Source of the DNA: Diplosphaera chodatii
Taxonomy: Eukaryota; Chlorophyta; Trebouxiophyceae; Prasiolales; Stichococcaceae
NCBI GenBank assembly: GCA_032358165.1
Contig: JAALGY010000016.1
Coordinates: forward strand, 992,001 to 1,056,000
DNA: 64,000 bases
Direction: 5' to 3'
How positions within the stretch are numbered: position 1 is the first letter of the stretch; the number at the start of each line of letters is the position of its first letter. The notes under the pieces are model-generated. The model did no database searches and was not told the DNA's origin. It was given only the letters and a program-made list of their open reading frames with translations. A program made the position numbers and the translations under genes. Of this stretch, positions 1-12,500 are shown one piece after another.

Positions 1-95
1 GTTGACATGCTTTGCAGACGAAGCTGCTACAACATGCATTACGGAAAACGACATGACAGTGAACCGTGGTGGTGACCACCCTACCCAACCTGCAG
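1..95 (+). other. intron tail of the left-edge U-box gene
   Basis: This is the 3' end of the intron before the first visible exon of the left-edge gene. It finishes in CTGCAG at 90-95. The missing 5' exons, corresponding to exons 1-3 of the two paralogues, lie left of the window. Nothing else is seen here. Confidence 0.6.
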
Positions 96-3000
96 GTCGT
101 AGCCTGCCAAGAGGCAATGGAGCGTGCGGCCGCAGTTCGGATGTGGCCTCCTGAATCGCCTGGCCCTTCAGCTGCCTTCTGTCTGGGGCAGATGCACTCC
201 ACCATGGTGACCATGCTGTCAACGATGGGTGGGTATGTTATATCACACTTGCCAGTTGCGCAAGGTGCATGCACCACCTACGCAACAGCAACTGTGCATG
301 TTGCCATGTGCATGCTGTGTGCTCATGCCAATATATAGCGAAGCTAGGGTCTGTAAAACTGCGGGCTGCTGATGTGCAGCAAGATGCTCAGTCACGTGCA
401 TGGCAGAGCCACTGAAGAGACCTCTGCTGTGTGTTGATGCGCAGATGCGGCAGCTTGTACTGCTGCGGGGCTGCCAGCAGTGCATGCCGCCGCTGCAGAG
501 GCTCTGCACACCGCTCTGGACCACCTTGCCGCCCCGCGGCACCTCATGCTGCTGTACCACCTGTCAATGCTCGCGCAACTCACCCTATATCGTACGCAAG
601 CGCGCTACGCCACACGTGCAGTAATCTCTGTTTCCAGTGCTTCCAGCAGCATTGGTATCTACATGCCAGGCAGTTCTCCAGCAAGCCTGTGACATGTCTG
701 TGTGTGCCTTAAGTGCAGACACCACTCAAGTAAAGACGGTCACCGCCGTGGTGGGGCAACTTGTTCGCGTACAGCAGCTGGCCACCACCTGGCTCTGCAC
801 TCCTCCACAGGGTGTGCCTTCCAGCGGAGTGGAAGGCAACCCAGCAATGCGGTCACATTCGGTCTCGTTTGCTGATCAGGTGTGTTGCGTGACTTTCAGA
901 GAACCAGGCCAGACTACCCCGTGCTTTCGACTGTGCATTTGTGGCCTTGTGAACTCAGTTGGGTTTACAGGCAAGACGGCAATGACGGCAGGTCCGGACT
1001 TGCTGCAGTGCTTCTGCACCTTTGACAATTGCGCCTGGATGTGGCTGAGCTTCATTTTCTGGTTGCTGCATGCAGTCGGCCTTGCTGTTCGATGTCAGCG
1101 CCTATCAGCTTGCGTCACATGTGATGGTGAGTGATGCTGCCTTCCTTTGCATCCAATGCTGATGTGAGCTGCAGTGGCGCCTGGACATCCAAGGTAGGGT
1201 GTGCTCATTTTGCTGTGCACGCTGCAGCGTGAGCTGAGGCGCTCTGCCAACAGCACCAGCACGGCAAAGTCAGATTGCATCTTCGACATGGGGGCAGTTG
1301 ATGCCCTGGCAGCAGCACTACAGGTCCTCCCCTCCCCTGCCACCGCCTCGTAACTTTTGACCCTACGCACCTGGTGTCCGCATCGCGGATGATATCGCCA
1401 TCATTTCGGACATGCTGGGTCCCCAAACGTTTCGACGGACCTGCAGCAGGGCACGGGGTAAAGATTGATTGCGCTGCACAGGTGGCGCCATGCAGAAATG
1501 TGCGGGGTTTGTTTGCAGACATGTCGGAAGACAACGCCAGCAGCTGCCTTGCTCCAGGGCTGTTTCAGGCTGCCGAGGCACTGTCTCAAGCCACGCAGGT
1601 GGGCCTCGGATCTGCTCACCCTGCGTGCTGTGGCGTTGCTGCAAAAGCTGCCCGGGCAGCCTCTGTGACACTCTGCTTCTGTGAGGTGTTCACAACGGAC
1701 CTCGAGTCGTTATCAGCCATCAAGCAGCATGTGGCAGATATCAGGTCATGCTTCTGTACGATCTGCAGGTTGCGGGCACCGCAGCTGCTGCTGGCAGGCC
1801 GTGGGCTGGCGATGCCATGGCTGCGCTTGTGCGCGCTGGTCTCGGCAGCTTTCAGCTTGCGCACGCGGAGGCAGCAGCGCAGGAGGCGCTGGACCCCACA
1901 GCAGCAGGGGCTGTGCTGCCAGCCCCCGGCAAGCCGCACGAAGCACGTGGCATGGGCTCTGACATCCTTGCGGGCGTTGCTCAGGGCCTGACGCCAAATG
2001 TGTCGCGCACCCTGGCCAAGCAAGGCCTGGTGGATCCCCTGCTGCAGGTGGGCTTCTGCTGCTCGTCCGCACCACTCCACAGCCAACACATGTGATGCAT
2101 ACCCTGAGGAAGCCCATATCACTATTTCCAACGAAGTAGGTTCGAGTAATCTGCCACTGCAGGCGCTTCCATGGCGAGCAACTTCGTCCGAGCCTGCAGC
2201 TAGTCTAGCAACATGGCGGACCACACTGCATGGAGCCAGGGTCATCGTCGACATTCTGGCAGGGGTCCTGGCTGCTGACATACCGGCGCACACTGCTGTG
2301 CTGCGCGATGGCAGCTGGGATGCAGCACTGCAGCGTATCAGGTGGGAAGCAGCTGCAGCTGCACCACAGCGGCTACTGCTCGTACCTGTGACGCACATGC
2401 TAAATGTAGTGCGCAGCCAACTACACTCAGATGTCTGCAGCAGCAGCGTTGTTGCCGTGTAGGGACCTGCAGCCGCCGCCGCCACTGGCTGCAGAGTGGG
2501 CCGAGCAGCGGGAGGCGCTGCTGCGCAAGGTGACGGCTGTGCTGAAAGGCAGCCGTCAAAACAGCAGGGGAGGCAGACACCGCACGTCAGGCGCATGTGC
2601 AGCAGCTGCAGATGCTGAAGCCATCGCTGCAGCTGAGCGTGCCATGCAGGAGCTGCTGGTACGATCTGCAGGGGCAGCCCAACCATGATGAATGAAAGTA
2701 GCGGTTGGAGCTGCAGAGTTGTGAGTTGTGCCGAGCGGCTGCTAACATCTGGAGCAGAAGACATCTGATGCATACAGTATCAGCGCCCATCTCCTGCAAT
2801 GTCAGAGGCAAGAAGTGCACAGCACACAGAGCAGTTTGCTGATGTCTGCAGGCAGACGAGCAGCCGGCTGACGCCACGAGCCAACGCAGCAAGGCAGCCT
2901 CGAAGCGCGCCCGCAAGAAGGCCGCAAAACAGCAGGCAGCCGCAGCCAGCCGTGATGACCAGGCTGCCGACAGTGTGCCATGTGTCACAGTAGCACCCGC

Positions 3001-3391
3001 CACCATAGTGGATGCACAGGCGGACGTCAGCGGCTGCAGTAGCGCAGCAATGACAGATGCGCTGCAGCCAGCTGCAGCTGCTGCAAGACCTTCAGCAGTG
3101 GCAGCTGTGGGACTTGGCACCCCAGGAAGTGTGGAACAGTCGCCACCCCGTGAAGCGGCTGCAGCACCGGAGGCAGACTGGTGGCGCTGCCCGCTGAGCG
3201 GAGAGGTCATGCGGGACCCGGTGCTGTGCGGTAGCGAGGGTGACAGTTTCGAGCGGGAGGCCCTGGAGGAGTGGCTGGCGGCCAACCCTGGCATCCACCC
3301 GGTCACAAGGAAGCCGCTGCCAGACGGAACCGGCGGTGTGCTGCCGAACCATGCCCTGCGCAACCTGCTTCAGCAGCTGCACCCGTGCTGA
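96..3391 (+). CDS. ARM-like U-box protein, type I gene 1 (5' partial)
   Basis: Probable E3 ubiquitin ligase of the U-box class; the substrate is unknown. Visible exons are 96-228, 445-591, 719-879, 1198/1228-1323, 1482-1598, 1769-2047, 2163-2341, 2463-2658 and 2852-3391. They were set by alignment with genes 2 and 3 and encode about 615 residues in one frame (using 1228 for the fourth exon). One exon holds an armadillo-like stretch with FDMGAVDALAAALQ. The last exon has a basic KRARKKAAK motif, a linker, and a U-box that begins WWRCPLSGEVMRDPV and continues through SFEREALEEWL to PNHALRNLL before the stop. The U-box fold and E2-binding role are family knowledge; the ARM-like label is inferred from local motifs. 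The gene converges on gene 2, with 357 bp between the stops. A TGTAA follows at 3480. Confidence 0.88.
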
Positions 3392-3479
3392 TATTGAGGA
3401 CAACCAGAGTAGATGATCTGTCAGGGCTACTTTCGGTGCAGCATAGCCCTTTGCGTGGATCATCTGCCGCATCACCCTG

Positions 3480-3484
3480 TGTAA
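3480..3484 (+). terminator. candidate TGTAA poly(A) signal
   Basis: A TGTAA pentamer, the usual poly(A) signal of green algae, lies about 90 bp after the stop of the + strand U-box gene. The assignment rests on motif and position only. Confidence 0.45.
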
Positions 3485-3539
3485 CGTGCTGAAGGGGTCC
3501 AGGCGCATGAGTTGGCATATTGCGGTGGTGGCATGAATA

Positions 3540-3544
3540 TTACA
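3540..3544 (-). terminator. candidate TGTAA poly(A) signal
   Basis: TGTAA on the minus strand, about 205 bp after the stop of type I gene 2. Motif and position only. Confidence 0.35.
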
Positions 3545-3748
3545 AGCTCTGCGCTGTCCGACTGCGCTCACAAGCATGTGATGCATATGATGTGGTCCAC
3601 ACCATAGTACATCTATTGTGACAGCAAATAACGACCTTTGCATGCTGATGATGCACATATTAGTGCGGATCGAAGCAGCAACCATGAGCCACTTTATGCC
3701 CCTGGTACAACCCTGTATCTGAAGATTGCCGACCCTCCTGGTCAAGCC

Positions 3749-6700
3749 TCAACCAAGCTCCAGCTGCTGGATCATGTTGCGCAGGGTGTGATTGGGCAGA
3801 ACACTACGTCCTCCCGGCGGCAGTGGCTGCCTGCTGAGCGGGTCCACTCCAGGGTTGGCTGCCAGCCATGCCTCCAGGGCCTCACGCTCGAAGCTGTGAC
3901 CACGGCTGCCGATCAGCACTGGGTCTCGCATGACCTCGCCGCTTAGCGGGCACCGCCACCAGTCTGCTCTGGCCACCGTGTGGCTGGCGGTCGCCACTGG
4001 TTGCTGAGGCCCTGGGCCGGCTGTGACTGCCACAGGCTGATGTTCACCATCAGCGAGACTTGGAGAGCTGGCAGCTGCACGCTCTTTGGCTGCTTTCCTT
4101 CGAGCACGCTTGACAGCTGCCTTGCTGCGGTTTCCCGACGCTGCTGCGGGCTGCTCTTCCGCCTGCAAAGATTGCCATGACGTTTACTTACTTGGCAACG
4201 TTCGGCTGCTGCTCCTGACCATAGTGGTGTTTCCAGGCGCATTCACAGGCGCTTCAATTGTCCATCCCATTTGTCAATCGTAACACCAGACGCCACAACG
4301 TGCCAGCAGCTCCTGCATGGCGCGCTCTGCTGCAGCAGCGGCATCGCCATCCGCTGCAGCTGCTGCTGCTGCGTTGACGGCTGAATGGCGGCTGTTTCCA
4401 TTGCGGCTGCACCCCAGGACGGCCGAAACCTTGTGCAGCAGCGCGTCCCGCTGCTCAGCCCACTCTGCAGCCAGCGGCGGTGGCGGCTGCACATCCCTAC
4501 AACATGATTACCGACACCAGTGTTTCACTCGCACTCTTGAACCCTCTGCGGTTTCACCTGCAGACTGGCAGCAGACGTTGCGCAAGTTTGGCACAGCACA
4601 AGCTCACTTGGTTCGTTGCACCGCGTCATCCCAGCTGCCGTCCAGCTGCACAGCAGCCCGCGCTGGAGCGTCAGCAGCCAAGACCGCTGCCAGGATGGCG
4701 CTGACGGCACCGGTTCCCAGCACAGTCGTATGCCACGACTCGGTGTCGGTGGCTGCCTCCGAGGGCGGAGCCCACCAGGGCATTGCCTGTGCGCCAGTGC
4801 ATTGTCATGTCTTGCAGGCTTGTGATGAGTCGTGTATCATTTCATTTGCTGTCTACAGCGTTGGCGGACCATTGCCCGCCATCAACCTTTGCTTATCATA
4901 TGATGTGTGCCGCTGGATATATCCTGGACAGCGCCTGTGAATTCGCACCTTCAGCAGGTGGGGCACCAGGCCTCGCTTGGCAAGGGCGCGGGCTATAGGC
5001 GGCGTCAGGCCCACACTGATGCCCGCCAGGATCTGGGCTCCATGCTGCCGCATCTTGCCTGGCTTGCTGGGGTCTGGCTGCGTGGTGGGGGCCGAGGCTT
5101 TTTGCTCTGAAGCCTCTACATGCGCAAGCCGCAGGCAGCTGAGACCGCCAAGCATGAGCGCTGCCATAGCACCCTCCGCCCATGGCTTGCTCGTAATCGT
5201 GCCAGCTGTTTCCGACTGCAACTTGCAGATGAGCAGTATTCTTGAGTCCATGTCATCAGCTCTTGGTAGGGCTGCAAATATTTAATGATGGGGTGCATTC
5301 CATGCACAGGCATTCACGTCCGTCAAGGAAGCAGTGGCAGAGACACCTGCCCAGACATCACAGGCAGGAGGGTGCTACAGCAATCGCACCATGTGCAGAG
5401 GGTGCGGCTCAAACACAACGTGAGTGATTGCCAGCAATGCGCTGGCAGCACTGAACAGTCCTGGCGCAAGGCAGCTGCTGGTGTCCCCTTGAGCCAGGTC
5501 GCAGCCCAGGCCTCGCTTGTTTATACACACCCTCCCCTGCGAAGACGACCATCTGCTTGGTGCTGCTGTTTGTTGGCGTCCCTCCAGCAGAGTTGTTCAA
5601 TGCACACACGTGTATTTGGGCAGTTGCACAGAACGAGCGCAGTGGGCAGGTCTGGGCACCAATTGCCCGATTTGCGAGACGAGACGAGGGCACTATCTGC
5701 AGTGTTGCGGACAGGGCAGCAACTGCCCCAGACTTGAAGATTGAGTCGGTGCTGTGGGGAATGACAGCAGTGTTGAGAAGCGCGATCTGCAGCACCACCA
5801 ACCAGCAGTGAGCTGACCGTGCAGTCAGTGCATGCAATTTACCTTGCAACTGCTCTAGACAACACTGCATGATGCTGCATGGACATCAATGCCACTTACA
5901 GTCATATGGTTGGCCAGAAAGGATGCATTGATGTCTGTAAGCAAGTCCAACTGCACACAGCACAGCATCATTGTCATCATCAAAGTTGGCTATCTCTCCC
6001 CCAATATGCTGGTGAGTGTGAGTGTTTGGGACGTTAGTGCAGCTTTCATAAGCATGCTGCTAGTGCAGGCAGAACGATGACAGTAGGCATACATGGTGCG
6101 TACAGTAGGTGCCACTTTGCCAGAGCACAACAGTGCAGTGCAGCATGCCATGCACCAGATCGGCAGATGTTGGAGACTCCTTGCAGTCAAGCAGCTCCTC
6201 GGCCAGTTCCCCAAATGATACGTCCTCCGACAGGGCGCACGGCCAAGTGACGGCCAGCTGCTGCACGCGGGCCAGCTGCGTCATCAGGCTGCTGATCGAT
6301 TTCATGAAGCAGCCGCCGACTGCAACACAGTGAGGTCAAGAAGGCCTTGGCGCTGCCTGCTGTCGGTCGGGTCTGTCGGTCAAAGACATTGCACGTGTTA
6401 TTCACATGGTCAAGTGTCTCATGGTTTGCTGACACCTGGCAAAGCAGTTGTGCACCTAGCAAGGTGCGCTGTGCAAGCAGCAACAGGTGAAGCAGCATCT
6501 TCTGGTGCCGTGGTGCGGTGAGATGATCGACCGCGGTGCGCAGTGCCCTGAGGATAGTGGCATGCAGTTCTGGCACCCCCGCAGCAATATATGCTGCTTT
6601 GTCTGCAATGTACACAGCAGGCCTTACATACAGGACAGGCTACAAGCTGCACAAAGGATTGGACAGCAGTCATGACCGGCACAAGCCCCAGCGCTGGATG

Positions 6701-8659
6701 TATGGCATGCAGCACATTTTGGTTGCTGCCAAATGCAATGCATACCAATGGAACATGTTCCATGGCGTAAAACCCACTATGCAACTTACTGTGCACATCT
6801 GCCAGAGCACCACATCAGCTCGCCCATGGTCGATAGTACGGTCTCAATCTCGGAAAACAGCAGTGCCACACAGGCAGCAGCTGACATATCGACATGCAGC
6901 GACCACAGCCCAGCCGCAGCTGCCCACTCGTCCAGCTGCAGGCAGACAACAACCTGCAGAGGGCACATTACACGACTTGCCGCCTGCCGCCTTTCACTGA
7001 CTTGATTAGATCGCGATACTACTTTTGCAACTCCTGCTGCATGCTCTGGAGGCCACAGTCCAGCCGCAGCCGCGCGCTCCTCCAGCTGCACGCAGGCTAC
7101 AACCTGCAGAGGGGGCCAGGTCTCGGTGGCATGTGTCAACGTCAAAATCAACGACAGCACGTGACCTCTCTTGCATCTGCTGCCACATCGTCCAGACATC
7201 GAAAGGCAGACAGGTGCAGCAGCCAATGCTGCCTCTGCTATATATGCAGAAGCGGTCACAGACAGTACCCTCCAAACCAGCTGCCCCAGGGCCTCCACCA
7301 GCTGCTGCTCGTCTACCGCGCTGCTCAAGCCATGCACCTGCATACACTGCAGCAGGCTGCCTGCTGCTGCTGGCAGCCAGATGCCGGACTCATGCAGCTC
7401 ACAGTCTGTGTTGCGCTGCCAAGCAGGCTTCTGCCTGCTGTCAGCCTGCTGCTGCTGCTGCTGCTGCTGCTGGACTGCCCTGTACACGACGGCTAACCAG
7501 GCTGTCAGCGCGTCCGCAATGGCGCGCAGCAGATCAACGCAGCATGCTGTAATGTCCTGTGGCAGGCAGCAACCACAGGCTGACAGCTGGGCAGGAAAGG
7601 TCTATTCCAACAACAGGATCCACCACAACAGGGCTGCTATTTCATGCAGCTTCCTCGCCAAGGCGACAGCATGCAGGGCTTAGCGTGGAACGCATTACTG
7701 CATACTGACACTGTCATATCCACAGGCATTTGCCGTCCCCACCTGCTTGGCAGCTGCCAACACAACCCGATGGCTCTCCAGCATCTCAGCTGGCCAGCTG
7801 CTGGGGTCACACGCCGGCAGAAGGGCATATGTCAGCCGGCTGGCAGCCCAGGCGCGCTGCGGGGAGCCGGGCGCGCCTTCGCGCAACTCCGCAGCCGTGG
7901 CCTGCAGCCTGCCCGCAGCCAGCATCGCGAAGCTGCGCTCCACACGGCGCTGCACGTCGCTGGGCAGCCAGCGGCGGCGGGGGTCACCCACGGCCTGCAT
8001 GAGGCTGAGGCCCAGGCAGGCGGCCGCGGCTGGGTCCGCTGCTTCAAGTTCGAGCACGTCGCCGGCCTTGTCGACTGCCGCCACTATCGTATGCGCGCCG
8101 CGCGCCAGGCAGACGGCCTCCTGGTGTGGTAGCATGTGCGGCTTGTCTCGGCAGCCCAGCCGATCGGCCAGCATGATGAGGTCTGCTGCAGCAGTGGCCT
8201 CGCTGCTGCCGAACGCACGCCAGTCTGGCTCGACGCACGTCCGCAGGTGGCCAAAGCGCACTGTGGATGCAACAGCGTTAGAATGAGTGTCAGCCAGATA
8301 CTGGAGCCCTTTGCAATACAATGCGACTGGTGATCTCTGTGTGGGTTTGGTGGGCAGTGCGGGAAATGCGCACGCTGTAAAGCGGCTGCACAGGCATCTG
8401 CGGCAGCCAAAGATAAGAAGCACACTGCACACCACGCCGCGTTGCCCTCCTGCTGGCATTCAACAAAGCCTACGCAACCTGCGAGTCCGAGCAGCAGGCT
8501 CTATTCACAAATAGAACGGCAGCATGCGGCAGTGCTTGCCAGGTGCAGAGCCTCTACAGCCGCCAGAAGCAGCCCAAGGTCACCGTGTTCGGCCATGACA
8601 TCCTTTTCTTGGCTCCAATCCTCTATATCAATGCCCCAAACGAGCAGTGAACGCGCCAT
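3749..8659 (-). CDS. ARM-like U-box protein, type I gene 2
   Basis: Probable U-box E3 ubiquitin ligase. Twelve exons: 8584-8659, 7743-8260, 7269-7556, 6824-6953, 6456-6602, 6156-6319, 5694-5786, 5420-5536, 4949-5215, 4608-4786, 4304-4496 and 3749-4162. They total 862 codons including the stop. The protein starts MARSLLVWGID. Residues ~295-305 are a polyglutamine tract coded by CTG/CAG repeats near 7446-7472, within exon 3. An ARM-like segment lies near residues 442-472, the basic motif KRARRKAAK at ~740-750 and the U-box at ~792-857 (WWRCPLSGEVMRDPV, SFEREALEAWL, PNHTLRNMI). Two introns need GC donors (after exon 4, gcgagc; after exon 11, gcacgt), and both keep the phase seen in genes 1 and 3. 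A possible extra 5' exon near 8.85-8.98 kb is not excluded. Confidence 0.87.
7051..7113 (-). repeat. partial duplicate of exon 4 in intron 3 of type I gene 2
   Basis: This stretch repeats the acceptor and first part of exon 4 (6901-6963) about 150 bp upstream in the transcript. Both copies read CTGCAG, then code VVAC/VVVC, QLEE/QLDE and AAAAGLW. Only the downstream copy continues into the conserved exon end (LSTMG), so this one is probably a pseudo-exon. Confidence 0.75.
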
Positions 8660-9565
8660 GTCACCCGCCAAGCCTGGCAAGCTGGCTCACTAACCAGGTC
8701 GCTGCATGTTTGAAAGTGTCCCTAAGGGTTGCAAGACTGCGTGCACCGCTATGCTCGGCTGCACAGCAACCTCAGGACGTGATACAGTTGTGCTCTGTGA
8801 ATCCAACTGATCCCAAGGGATCACCACGGAGGGAAGCTTTTGTGCGGGGTTGTCGCGGTATCTCAATATCTCAAAGCATGCAACAGGCCCTACAGTGCTC
8901 ATCAGACATGTCAACAAGTGGTCTGCCTGTGCTTCCAGCACAGTTTCCAGCAAAGGGCTGAGCTCATTGACATTAGTCATCCGAGTGCTGACAGTTGCTG
9001 ACGTATTCTGAGATCCTTGCATGCATGAACAGTCATGCTTTAGCACAGACTGTCACTGACAGTGGCATGCCAAGGTGCTAGCCCCAGCAGGTATGGTGTG
9101 CACATTGCATGCATGCATGTAGTTGCTTTTGACGACAGGTGGCAACAAGCTGAGGCATACGTATGTCCGTCACACTCAATCAGTGCTTCCTGCTGCTCCT
9201 CTACTCCTGCTTGAAGTGTCCCATCGGCCGTTCACACGGCATACATGTTGGGAGGGCAGCGGTGCACGCACTGGCAGGCAGGTGCACTGACTGCAGAAAA
9301 CTATGAAGCCGTGTGCGGTCTTCAAAGTGTGGACTGTGTCATCATCAGGACCTGGGCGGCTGCAGGAAGCTGTAATAGGGGCCGGTGTCCTCTGGGTACG
9401 ATACTACTGCACCATCGATCAATGTTGCTATACCTATGTCAAGAGCCCCAGCAGAGTGTGCACATGATGACATACATGGCGTCTGATGCTGTGGCAAACC
9501 TGATCTTTACAAGTCACATTATTCACACACCTACACCAGATAGACCTCACGCACTGCGGTCATTT
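8660..9565. other. intergenic between type I genes 2 and 3
   Basis: This region would hold the promoter of gene 2 and the 3' flank of gene 3, including TGTAA on the minus strand at 9507-9511. A minus-strand stretch around 8.85-8.98 kb (MTNVNELSPLLETV) could be an upstream exon of gene 2, but nothing confirms it. TGCATGC-rich sequence is common. Confidence 0.45.
9507..9511 (-). terminator. candidate TGTAA poly(A) signal
   Basis: TGTAA on the minus strand, about 55 bp beyond the frame-restored stop of type I gene 3. Motif and position only. Confidence 0.45.
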
Positions 9566-12500
9566 TCAGCCCAGACGGAGCTGCTGAATCATGTTGCGCA
9601 GCGCATGGTTGGGCAGCGCACTACCTCCCTCCCGCGGTAGCGGCCGCCGAGTAAGCGGGTCCAGGCCAGCGAGGGTTGGCCGCCAGCCACTGCTCCAGGG
9701 CAGCCCGCTCGAAGCTGTGGCCTCTGCTGCCGTACAGCACTGGGTCCCGCATGACCTCGCCGCTCAGCGGGCAGCGCCACCAGTCTGCCTTTGCTGCTGG
9801 GACCTTCATGTCTGCGCCGACATCTGTGCGCGATGCCGCTGCCTGCGCTTCTGAAGCCTCTGCTCGCCGTGCAACGTCTGCTGCCAACGGGCTGCTGCAG
9901 CTGATGCCTGCTGCCTGGCCGCTTGCACAGGGTACGGCTGCTGCGGCGGGCTGAGCTGCTCTGTCAGGAACTTCAGTGCTGGGGGAGTCAGCCGCACCCT
10001 GCTTGGCTGCTTTCTTGCGGGCGCGCTTTGCAGCTGCCTTGCTGCTCTTGCTTGGAGCAGCTGCCGGCTGCTCTTCCGCCTGCAACGAAAACAGCCATCG
10101 CTTCTGACTCACATAAAGTGCCAGAAGAGTAGGGATGTCGGATATGACGTCTCGTTTTCCCTGCTGGCTGCAGGGCGGCAGGCATTGCGGACAGGCAACA
10201 TATGCACGACACACACCAGCAGCTCCTGCATGGCGCGCTCTGCCGCGGCGGCAGCGCCGGCATCTGGAACTACGGCCGCTGCGCTGATGCTTGCAAGGCG
10301 CCTACCTCCCCTGCTGTCTCGAACCACAGTCTCCAAGCTGTGCAGCAGAGCCTCACGCTCCTTAGTCCACTGTTCAGCCATGGACGGTGGTGACGGCAAC
10401 TGCCTGCATTACAGGGGCAATAACCACTGATGACAATGATACATGTGTGAGCAGACATCTGTGCAGAGCCATGTCCTGGGTGGCATGACTGGGCAAGCAG
10501 TTGACCGGCACATTCTTGCATGTGCATGGTCCACCTGACACGCTGCGCTGCTGCATCCCAGCTGCCATCCCGTAGCACAGCTGCACGTGCTGGTGCGTTG
10601 GCGGCCAAAACCGCCGCCAAGATGTCGCCCACTGCCCTGGTACCGATCACAGTGGTCTGCCATGATGCAATGTCGGCTGCCTGCTCTGCTGATGTTGCTT
10701 GCCACGGCAGCGCCTGCAGCGATGAAAGCCCTCCACAGAGTCTCACACCATGACACCCATGGCCGATGATGATGTGCCAACCAAAACGTCTGCAGCTGAC
10801 GTACCTACATCAGACAGGATATTGCATCTGCACAGTGGCCATGCATCGGTTATACAGTGTGCACAGGTGGATGAATTGGTCGATTACAACCCGTTGTCGT
10901 GTGAGAACGAAGCCAGTTTCTTGTAGTAGTTCATGGGAGAGCTCACCTGCAGCAATGGCCCCACCAGGCCATGCCTGGCAAGGGAGCGCAACACAGGCAG
11001 CGTCATGCCCCGACTGATGCCCGCCAAGGCGCGGGCTCCACAGTCCCGCACGTCATAGGGTGTGCCGGGAGCGAACGAGGGTGTGGTGGTGGGCATAGCC
11101 TCCAGCGCTGCAGACTCTGCATGTGCAACTCGCAGGCTGCCGAGGCTGCCGCGCACGATTGCTGCGACTGCGTCGCCTGTCCAGAGCCTCCCCAATGCAG
11201 CCGCTTCACGAGCCCACTGCAGGAATCAGGGTTGTGACAAGGCATCGGCCGACTGTGCCAGTCATGCAACGCTTGCATACCAGCGCCTTTTAAAGGCCAG
11301 CTGTTGCCATGCTCCATTGCAGGTGTCCACATGCACATCAGTCAGGGAAAATGCATTAAGCAGTAGGTCGGGATGAAGCTGAGCAGCATGGTGTAGGTAG
11401 GCAGATTGGCCACCTGCATGGTGATCAGCAATGCGTCCGCGGCATGGAACAGCCCCGGGGCCAGGCAGCTCTTCAAATCATCAAACACCAGGTTGCTGCA
11501 CAGACTTCGAATGTTTCTGCAATCGCAGGCTGGTACAGCCTGCAAAATATTCTTTTTCTTTCTTCCCACTACTTAATGATACATCATCATCTGCTGCACA
11601 AGGGGGCTGGAGGCCAAACAGCAGGTTGATGGTTGCCTCAGCAACTGGAACATATTGTAGCATTGATGTCATGTGTCCAGGACTACGTAGAAAACGGCCA
11701 ATAGCACTGACCTCAAGTGTTGCAGCCAGTGCATCAGCTGCCCCTGAGTCGAAAATGCACCTGGTCTTGTCCTCGGCATCGCTTTCAAGGTTTCTGAGGA
11801 CACACTGCAGCATGCACAGCACCAGCACGAACTCGTGGGCACTTTGTAGGCATGTCAACGAAATTGCCGCAAATTCAGCATGCAAACCTGCAAAGTAGTG
11901 CAACACCGCTTACCATCACAGCTGCTGCCAGATGTTCTGCGTTGGCGTCCATCAGCAAAGCCGCCTGCATGCAGCGTGCAGCAGGAAAGTTCCATCTGCA
12001 GCCATGATTGTCTTGCCAGCGGGATTGTGACAAATTTCAGATAGTTTTGCGGGTCTAACCTACACATGCACTGCAGCCTTTGCAGCCTGTCCTACAGTTG
12101 AGCATGCATGTCGGCTTGGCTGCTATGTAGTGAGTTTCAGCATGGCGAACGCAATGTGTCCACCTGATCGACAGATGGGCGCTCCAACACGGTTGTGCCC
12201 AGTATCTGCTGGCCTTGTGTCAGAGGTCCAGCTGGCAGACCCTCCTGATGCCTGCCGAGCCATGTGGTAGCCAGCTGCTGTAGTCGGGCCAGAGGCAGCA
12301 GCAGGGCGGGCACAAACTCCGGTGGGGGTCCACCTGTACGACGTCCAAGCAGGGAGGGTGTTATTCAGTTTTCCGCCTCTGATGGCGCAGCATGCGTCGC
12401 CACCTGCCTAAGCGAGGCTGCAAGCTCGCCAAGCCACATATGGACACGGTTGTGCACCTAGGAGAGAGAGCTGTGCGATCAGGGACAGGTGCAGCAGCGC

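Larger units (their letters stand above)
3392..3748. other. convergent intergenic region between U-box genes 1 and 2
   Basis: This short region is shared by the 3' ends of two tail-to-tail paralogues. It holds one TGTAA on each strand (3480-3484 on + and 3540-3544 on -). No coding exon is recognised. Confidence 0.6.

Noticed and set aside
1616..2773. 385-codon minus-strand frame
   Set aside because: It runs antisense through several conserved exons and introns of type I gene 1 and has no paralogue opposite genes 2 or 3.
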